From Laedolimicola sp934402125 (GTDB lineage: Bacteria > Bacillota > Clostridia > Lachnospirales > Lachnospiraceae): a DNA stretch of 64,000 bases. The notes beneath the pieces are model-generated. The model had not been told where the DNA came from, ran no database searches, and was given only the letters and a program-made list of their open reading frames with translations. Position 1 is the first letter of the stretch; each line of letters opens with the position of its first letter. The stretch lies in assembly GCF_052065835.1 (NCBI RefSeq), contig NZ_JBQHTG010000001.1, forward strand, positions 310,001-374,000, in the 5' to 3' direction. Made by a program: the position numbers and the translations under genes. Below, piece after piece: positions 59,295-64,000 of this stretch.

Positions 59295-60331
59295 CGTATC
59301 TCTCCTCCTGTCACTAAAATCTCCGGTTCCCCGGGTTCTGTTATCTCTCCCACAAGCTCCGCCGGAAGTCCCGCCGCACGAAGCTCATTTCTCAAATTCT
59401 CTGCCTCGTCCGCGCCTACCGCCATCAGCAGTCCGCCGGAGGTCTGCGGATCAAACAGCAGCTCCTCCATGGCAAAAGAAACTTTTTCAAATTTTACATA
59501 TTTTTCCATATAATTCCGATTCTTCTGACCGGCCGCCGTCAATAGAAATTCATCGGCGTATTCCAGGGCCTCCTCAATCCGGGGCACCTTCTCCGCTTCA
59601 ATCCGGCAGGACAGCTTTCCGTCCATCATCTCATGGAGATGGCCCAGGAAACCAAAGCCCGTCACATCGGTACAGGCGTGAATGTGGTATCTTCTTCCTA
59701 TCTCAGAAGCTGTTTTATTCAGGGTGGTCATGGATTCGATGGCTTCCGCCATGGCCTGTTCCGAGGCCTCCCTCACCCGGTTCGCCGTGCAGACGATCCC
59801 CACGCCCAGCTTCTTGGTAAAAATCAGTCTGTCTCCGGGCCGTCCGCCGTTATTGGACCAGATGTGATCCGGGTGTACCAGTCCCATGACCGACAGGCCG
59901 TACTTGACATCGGCGTCATGGATAGAATGGCCTCCCGCCAGGATACCTCCGGCCTCCAGCACCTTTTCCGATCCGCCCCGCATGATTTCTCCCAGGATAT
60001 TCAGATCCGCAGACTCGGGAAAGCATACGATATTCAGGGCCGTCTTCACCTGGCCTCCCATGGCATAGATGTCGCTTAAGGCGTTGGCCGCCGCTATTTT
60101 TCCAAAGGTATAGGGATCCTCCACCATGGGTGGAAAGAAATCCAGGGTCTGAACTACCGCCGTATCGTCGCTTATCCGGTAAACCGCCGCGTCGTCCCTG
60201 CTGTCATAGCCCACCAGAAGATCCGGATTCTCCGGCCCCCTGGGCAGCTTTTCCAGGACATGGCTTAAAACGCCGGCTCCCAGCTTCGCTGTACAGCCGC
60301 CGCCCTTACAGAATATGATTTTTTCTTCCAT
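59291..60331 (-). CDS. selD: Selenide, water dikinase SelD
   Basis: Makes selenophosphate from selenide and ATP. The 346-residue enzyme has the N-terminal catalytic loop CKGGGCTAKLG with Cys13 and Lys16, so it is a cysteine form and not a selenocysteine one. The AIR synthase-like domains show DDAAVYRISDDTAVVQTLDF and GGHSIHDADVKYGLSVMG. No selA, selB or selC is in the window, and the context points to use for the molybdenum hydroxylase cofactor. Confidence 0.96.
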   Translation of the reverse strand: MEEKIIFCKGGGCTAKLGAGVLSHVLEKLPRGPENPDLLVGYDSRDDAAVYRISDDTAVVQTLDFFPPMVEDPYTFGKIAAANALSDIYAMGGQVKTALNIVCFPESADLNILGEIMRGGSEKVLEAGGILAGGHSIHDADVKYGLSVMGLVHPDHIWSNNGGRPGDRLIFTKKLGVGIVCTANRVREASEQAMAEAIESMTTLNKTASEIGRRYHIHACTDVTGFGFLGHLHEMMDGKLSCRIEAEKVPRIEEALEYADEFLLTAAGQKNRNYMEKYVKFEKVSFAMEELLFDPQTSGGLLMAVGADEAENLRNELRAAGLPAELVGEITEPGEPEILVTGGEIR

Positions 60332-60334
60332 GGT

Positions 60335-60925
60335 TCAGGCTTCTTCCTGCTCCCGGAATTTTACGGTTCCGGTGGCCGCGTCCATGCTCTCCACGATAGC
60401 CAGGGACTCCAGCTGGTAACCCAGGTTCCGGATCATACGGCCGCCTGCCTGGAAGCCCTTCTCCACCGCGATTCCGATTCCTTCAACTGTGCCGCCTGCC
60501 TGTGCCACGATGGAAATCAGACCCTGGAGCGCGCAGCCGTTTGCCAGAAAATCATCGATGATCAGAACCCGGTCCTCCGGTCCTAAAAACCGCTTGGATA
60601 CAATGACCTGGTTCTTGTTCTTATGGGTAAAGGACTCTACCTCTGCCACATACACGTCCCCGTCGATGTTGATGCTCTGGGTCTTCTTGGCGAATACCAC
60701 CGGTACGTCGAAATAGCTGGCTACCACACAGGCAATTCCGATACCGGAAGCCTCGATGGTTATGATTTTGTTAATGTCCTTGTCCGCGAAGCGCCGCTTA
60801 AACTCTTCACCCATCTGCTTGAACAGGTTGATGTCCATCTGGTGATTCAGGAAGCTGTCCACCTTAAGGACATTTCCCTCTTTTACAATGCCGTCTTTTA
60901 AGATTCTTTCCTCCAGGAAATTCAT
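60335..60925 (-). CDS. xpt: Xanthine phosphoribosyltransferase
   Basis: Converts xanthine and PRPP to XMP for purine salvage. The 196 residues have the PRPP motif VLIIDDFLANGCALQGL and the N-terminal signature LEERILKDGIVKEGNVLKVD; length is typical. First gene of the long selenium-molybdenum operon, so the cell can either salvage xanthine here or oxidise it with the hydroxylase below. The leader of about 40 bases is too short for a purine riboswitch. Confidence 0.95.
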   Translation of the reverse strand: MNFLEERILKDGIVKEGNVLKVDSFLNHQMDINLFKQMGEEFKRRFADKDINKIITIEASGIGIACVVASYFDVPVVFAKKTQSINIDGDVYVAEVESFTHKNKNQVIVSKRFLGPEDRVLIIDDFLANGCALQGLISIVAQAGGTVEGIGIAVEKGFQAGGRMIRNLGYQLESLAIVESMDAATGTVKFREQEEA

Positions 60926-60970
60926 GCTTGCTCTCCTTTTTGTCGTTTCTTTCTACTAATGTTATCTTTA

Positions 60971-60999
60971 AAAATAGCATAGATATCGACATTTTTCAA
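60971..60999 (-). promoter_or_regulatory. Promoter of the xpt-selD-xdh operon
   Basis: Minus-strand TTGAAA (60994-60999), 17-base spacer, TATTTT (60971-60976), leading a 12-gene transcript that may run to 49137 or beyond. Confidence 0.55.
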
Positions 61000-61010
61000 G
61001 GAAGTTTGCG

Positions 61011-61955
61011 CTATAGGGCAAAATAAATGGCAAGACTCAGGGGACCGAGGCGGAGATAGTAATTGACTTCTCCCTTGTCGCCCTCGCGGTAAACAACCTG
61101 AGCCGTCCGGGAACCGTCCGGATTCATATCGCTGATACCCCATTCTTCGCTTACCAGCCTTCTGGCGTCTTCTTCGGTATAGCCCTTCTTTTCGTAAAGG
61201 CGCACCTGATTGTCGTAGGCAGTCCTATCTCCATCGGAAAGTATGGCGTCTGCCAGCTCCCAGCTCTGCGTGACACGCTCTGTTGTCAGGCCCAGATAGG
61301 AGCCGAATTTCTGAGCCCGCTCTGCCACGTCCGAATCGGTCGTCGCCGTATCCGAATCGGTCGCCGCCATGTCCGAATCGGTCGCCGCCGCGCCGGAACG
61401 GATTCCATTCTCATAACCCTCGTTCCACTCCTGAATGCCCAGCTCCAGAAGCTTACCGGTCTCGTCATCCAGGGCGGCTTTCAGGAGCCATCTGTCCTCC
61501 TCCGTGTCGATTTGGAAATTTAGCATCCAGATAATCATAGATTTTTCCCCGCTGGGATCGATATAGAAAATCGGAGCCGCACTCTGCTCTGCGTCCTGTT
61601 CTGTCATTTTGGCAGTGCGGAAGGTTTCGTCCAGTACGCCCATTTCACATAAGGTACCAAGCTCTTCCTCCGCTTTCGCAAGGCTTCCGGGCACGTCGTA
61701 ATTTTTCCCTTTTTCCAATACCGTGGTGCTTACGTCGGCGCTCAGAAACAGCTCCGCCTTTTCTACCATACTAAGCTCTGTCTGGGATGTAATCCGCACC
61801 TCCGGCGCCTCCTCCGTCTCCACCACAGACAGACGCCTGTCGTCCTGCCATTTCCGGAAAGCCAGGGGAACGCCAAAGCCCACGGACGCCGCCAGAAGCA
61901 GTGCTCCCACGGTCAGAAACCAGCTTTTGCGGGATCTGCAGTTTTTTCTTCTCAT
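61011..61955 (-). CDS. Membrane-anchored protein of unknown function, co-transcribed with the two-component system
   Basis: The start at 61955 follows GGGGAGGAGG; its ATG overlaps the stop of the kinase gene (ATGA). The 314 residues have one N-terminal membrane segment (about 13-35, SWFLTVGALLLAASVGFGVP) and a large extracytoplasmic part. A three-fold TDSD repeat (AATDSDMAATDSDTATTDSD, about 193-212) forms a flexible linker. I recognise no domain. The placement suggests a sensor partner or target of the two-component system. Confidence 0.75.
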   Translation of the reverse strand: MRRKNCRSRKSWFLTVGALLLAASVGFGVPLAFRKWQDDRRLSVVETEEAPEVRITSQTELSMVEKAELFLSADVSTTVLEKGKNYDVPGSLAKAEEELGTLCEMGVLDETFRTAKMTEQDAEQSAAPIFYIDPSGEKSMIIWMLNFQIDTEEDRWLLKAALDDETGKLLELGIQEWNEGYENGIRSGAAATDSDMAATDSDTATTDSDVAERAQKFGSYLGLTTERVTQSWELADAILSDGDRTAYDNQVRLYEKKGYTEEDARRLVSEEWGISDMNPDGSRTAQVVYREGDKGEVNYYLRLGPLSLAIYFAL

Positions 61956-63403
61956 GCTTCCTCCTCCCCGGCCTGTTCCGGCAGCCATACTCTTACCAGA
62001 GTTCCTTTTCCTTCCTCGCTCTGAAAATCCAGTCTGCCCCCATGACGCTTTACGATTTCCGCACAGATGGACAGTCCCAGACCCGCTCCGCCCTGCTGCC
62101 TGGCGCGGGATTTATCCACCATATAAAAGGCTTCCGTGATCCGGCTAAGCTCTGCCTCCGGCACGCCCTTTCCCGTGTCGCACACATAAAAGGCATAGCC
62201 TGCCTGCTCCGGACGCCCCAGCAGCGTCAGCCTCTTCTCCCGGCCGCTGCCCTCCATGGCCTTCCGGCCATTGTCCAGAAGATTCATCAGCACCGTTTTC
62301 ATCAGATCCGGCTCCAGATCCACCTGCCTGTCCTCTACCGACACCCAAAGACGGATCTCCTGCTTTTCCAGGGCAGGCTCCAGGATCCCCCGGATTTCCT
62401 CCGCCAGCCACTCGGTGGACACGCGTCTTTTCGCAAGCTCCTGATGGCGGAGCACCATCAGATCCAGAAGCTTAAAGGACAGAGCCTCCAGCCGCTTTCC
62501 TTCTTTAAAGATATAATTGGCCGCGTCCATCCGTTCCTCTTCCGTCATCTCCCGGCTCCGCAGCATATCCGCGTAGCCAATCATCGAGGTCAGCGGAGTC
62601 TTCAGCTCATGGGCAAAGCTTCCGATAAAATCCTCCTGCCGTCTTGCGGTATCCTGAAGCTCCGTAAACTGCTGCTCCAGATGGTCTGCCATCCGGTTAA
62701 AATCCCGGGTCAGCCTTCCCACCTCGTCCTCGGATTCCACCCGGGCCCGCACCTCCATGTCGCCGCCCGCAATCCGTCTGGCGGCCCGGGACAGGCGGCC
62801 CAGGGGCTTCAGAAGCCATACGGTCATCAGATAACACACCGGAAGCTCTAAAAGCAGAACCACCAGCATCCACCGGCGGTAAATCCGGTACTGCTCGGCC
62901 CGGTCGTTAAAAAGAGCGGTCACATCCCGGTCGCTTTCCAGGTAGAGCGTTCGCTTCTCTCCCAGCCGAATACTGCTCATGGTGGCCAGCTCATACCGGC
63001 TCTCCTTTTTCCGAAGCTCCCTTGCCCGCTGCCGCCCGGATACCGCTTCCATAAGACGCCCGATCCGTTCCTCTTTCCCAGGTTCTGCCTTTTTCCTGCT
63101 ATAGAGCACCTGTCCCTCTTCGTCGTAGATCTGGAAATCCAGCCCCATATCCGCCATCTCCCGGGTCATGGTCTCCGCCGTTTCCTGAATTTCTTTATCT
63201 GTAAAATTCTGCCATTCCTGTACTGCCGTATTCCAGTAAGCCACGAAGGAATAAGACAGCATCCGGTTCTCCTCTGCCGCGTTCCGGGTCTCCCGGTTCC
63301 AGGCAGAAGAAAAAAGAGCGCCCAGGAGCACACAGCCGCCCAGTCCCATGACCAGGATACTGATGGTCATCATGGAAATACTGATTTTCCAGGAAAATTT
63401 CAT
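61952..63403 (-). CDS. Sensor histidine kinase
   Basis: The 483 residues are laid out as a first membrane segment (about 10-32), an extracytoplasmic sensor region (about 35-162) and a second membrane segment (about 163-185, VVLLLELPVCYLMTVWLL). A HAMP domain follows (RRIAGGDMEVRARV). Kinase boxes are H-box GSFAHELKTPLTSMIGYADM, N-box NLLDNGRKAM, G1 VCDTGKGVPEAE and G2 GGAGLGLSICAEI. It autophosphorylates the H-box histidine and passes phosphate to the response regulator 17 bases upstream. Confidence 0.95.
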   Translation of the reverse strand: MKFSWKISISMMTISILVMGLGGCVLLGALFSSAWNRETRNAAEENRMLSYSFVAYWNTAVQEWQNFTDKEIQETAETMTREMADMGLDFQIYDEEGQVLYSRKKAEPGKEERIGRLMEAVSGRQRARELRKKESRYELATMSSIRLGEKRTLYLESDRDVTALFNDRAEQYRIYRRWMLVVLLLELPVCYLMTVWLLKPLGRLSRAARRIAGGDMEVRARVESEDEVGRLTRDFNRMADHLEQQFTELQDTARRQEDFIGSFAHELKTPLTSMIGYADMLRSREMTEEERMDAANYIFKEGKRLEALSFKLLDLMVLRHQELAKRRVSTEWLAEEIRGILEPALEKQEIRLWVSVEDRQVDLEPDLMKTVLMNLLDNGRKAMEGSGREKRLTLLGRPEQAGYAFYVCDTGKGVPEAELSRITEAFYMVDKSRARQQGGAGLGLSICAEIVKRHGGRLDFQSEEGKGTLVRVWLPEQAGEEEA

Positions 63404-63420
63404 CTGCCGTCTCCCTTCTT

Positions 63421-64000
63421 TCAGGCTCTTTTCTCCCCCGTATCCGGGCTGTAGCGGTAGCCCACCTTGTATACCGTCTTGATCTCTTCCTCCAGCCCGG
63501 TCTTCTTCCGCATCCGCTGCACATGCAGATCCACCGTCCGGCTGTCGCCCATGTATTCGCCGCCCCAGATACGCTCATAGATGGTGTCCCGGTACAGGGC
63601 GATATTTTTATTCCGCACAAAAAGCAGAAGCAGCTCAAATTCCTTTTTGGTCAGCCGGAGTTCTTCCCCGTTCCGGGTCACAGTCCGGGACGCCGTATCG
63701 ATAACCAGATCGCCCTCCCGCAGGATCTGCTCTGTCTTGTGATACCGCCGCAGCACCGATTCCACCCGGGCCAGCAGCTCGATGATTTCAAAGGGCTTGG
63801 TCAGATAATCATCCGCTCCCATCCGAAGTCCCCGCACCCGGTCCGATACCGTGGCCTTCGCCGTCAGAAAGATGACCGGAACCTCCAGGGGCGCCAGGTA
63901 TTCCATCACCTCGTAGCCGTCCGCGCCCGGCAGCATGATATCCAGGAGCACCAGATCATAGGGCTTCTTGTCCAGGGCGTCCACCGCCGCCAGCCCATCG
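63421..64000 (-). CDS. OmpR/PhoB family response regulator, N-terminus outside window
   Basis: The frame is open to the window edge, reading DGLAAVDALDKKPYDLVLLD with the phospho-acceptor aspartate in LVLLDIMLPG, then VPVIFLTAKATVSD and the lysine in DDYLTKPFE. A winged-helix output domain (LTKKEFELLLLFVRNKN ... DSRTVDLHVQRMRKK ... KTVYKVGYRY) follows. About 35 N-terminal residues, including the acidic pair, are missing. Partner of the histidine kinase at 61952-63403; it probably also drives the operon. Confidence 0.93.
   Translation of the reverse strand, partial: DGLAAVDALDKKPYDLVLLDIMLPGADGYEVMEYLAPLEVPVIFLTAKATVSDRVRGLRMGADDYLTKPFEIIELLARVESVLRRYHKTEQILREGDLVIDTASRTVTRNGEELRLTKKEFELLLLFVRNKNIALYRDTIYERIWGGEYMGDSRTVDLHVQRMRKKTGLEEEIKTVYKVGYRYSPDTGEKRA

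Noticed and set aside
59291..60331. Selenocysteine form of SelD
   Set aside because: The catalytic position in GGGCTAK is encoded by a cysteine codon, not TGA.
60926..61010. Possible guanine or xanthine riboswitch before xpt
   Set aside because: xpt genes often have a purine riboswitch, but the leader here is about 40 bases and lacks the purine aptamer core.
1..64000. CRISPR arrays, rRNA genes, complete insertion sequences
   Set aside because: No regularly spaced repeats, no rRNA signature sequences and no transposase gene with terminal repeats were seen.

Overview
The window looks like a chromosome segment of a spore-forming, anaerobic, low-to-mid GC member of the Clostridia, most likely a gut Lachnospiraceae. 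The reasons are the Bacillus/Clostridium-type order era-yqzL-recO-glyS-ppdK, spoIIM and spoVB, LexA-type and BirA-type operators of the Firmicutes kind, PPi-linked glycolysis through pyruvate phosphate dikinase, and a selenium-dependent molybdenum hydroxylase (SDMH) cluster. This assignment is inferred from gene content; no 16S gene is present.

Region 1 (1-4804) is AT-rich and is the decayed end of an integrative mobile element. It holds a relaxosome-type protein, a ParB-like protein, a small ORF and a large serine recombinase on the plus strand. The recombinase runs into fragments on the minus strand: a piece of pcfB, a lipoprotein 5' part, the C-terminal half of a second ParB and small element ORFs. 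The element sequence stops exactly at the ppdK stop codon.

Region 2 (4805-41337) is housekeeping. It contains ppdK, glyS, a lipoprotein, recO, yqzL and era, then an M16 peptidase and the PTS general proteins HPr and Enzyme I. These are followed by bioY with a BirA operator over its promoter, a GT14 glycosyltransferase, the tpiA-pgk-gap glycolytic operon and hisJ. Next come the iscR-nifS-nifU-mnmA iron-sulfur/tRNA thiolation operon under an Rrf2-type operator, a SpoVB-like flippase, and a DAHP synthase preceded by a strong four-way-junction leader. The stretch ends with xerD, spoIIM, proC, rny, recX, recA with a LexA box, asd with an M15 lipoprotein, a nitroreductase fused to a DUF6092-like domain, an AEC carrier and an OPT/YSL transporter.

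Region 3 (39655-46213) is a divergent catabolic-looking locus. An OPT/YSL transporter has a terminator-like hairpin between its promoter and start codon. It faces a plus-strand operon of DUF1177, AroM-family protein, M29-like aminopeptidase, Asp/Glu racemase-family protein and DUF917 protein. All parts belong to known families, but the pathway is not one I can name. It is my main candidate for an undescribed system.

Region 4 (46225-49069) holds a zinc alcohol dehydrogenase, tRNA-Gly(GCC), queH and a VanY-type peptidase.

Region 5 (49137-60925) is one long minus-strand operon: xpt, selD, yedF, a csd-type cysteine desulfurase, a DUF3343 protein, a purine permease, the three xanthine dehydrogenase subunits, yqeC, a yqeB-mocA fusion and a domain-permuted XdhC protein. 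Together these would import purines, salvage or oxidise xanthine, and build a seleno-molybdenum cofactor. The window ends with a two-component system (61011-64000) and its co-transcribed membrane protein; the response regulator is cut by the window edge.
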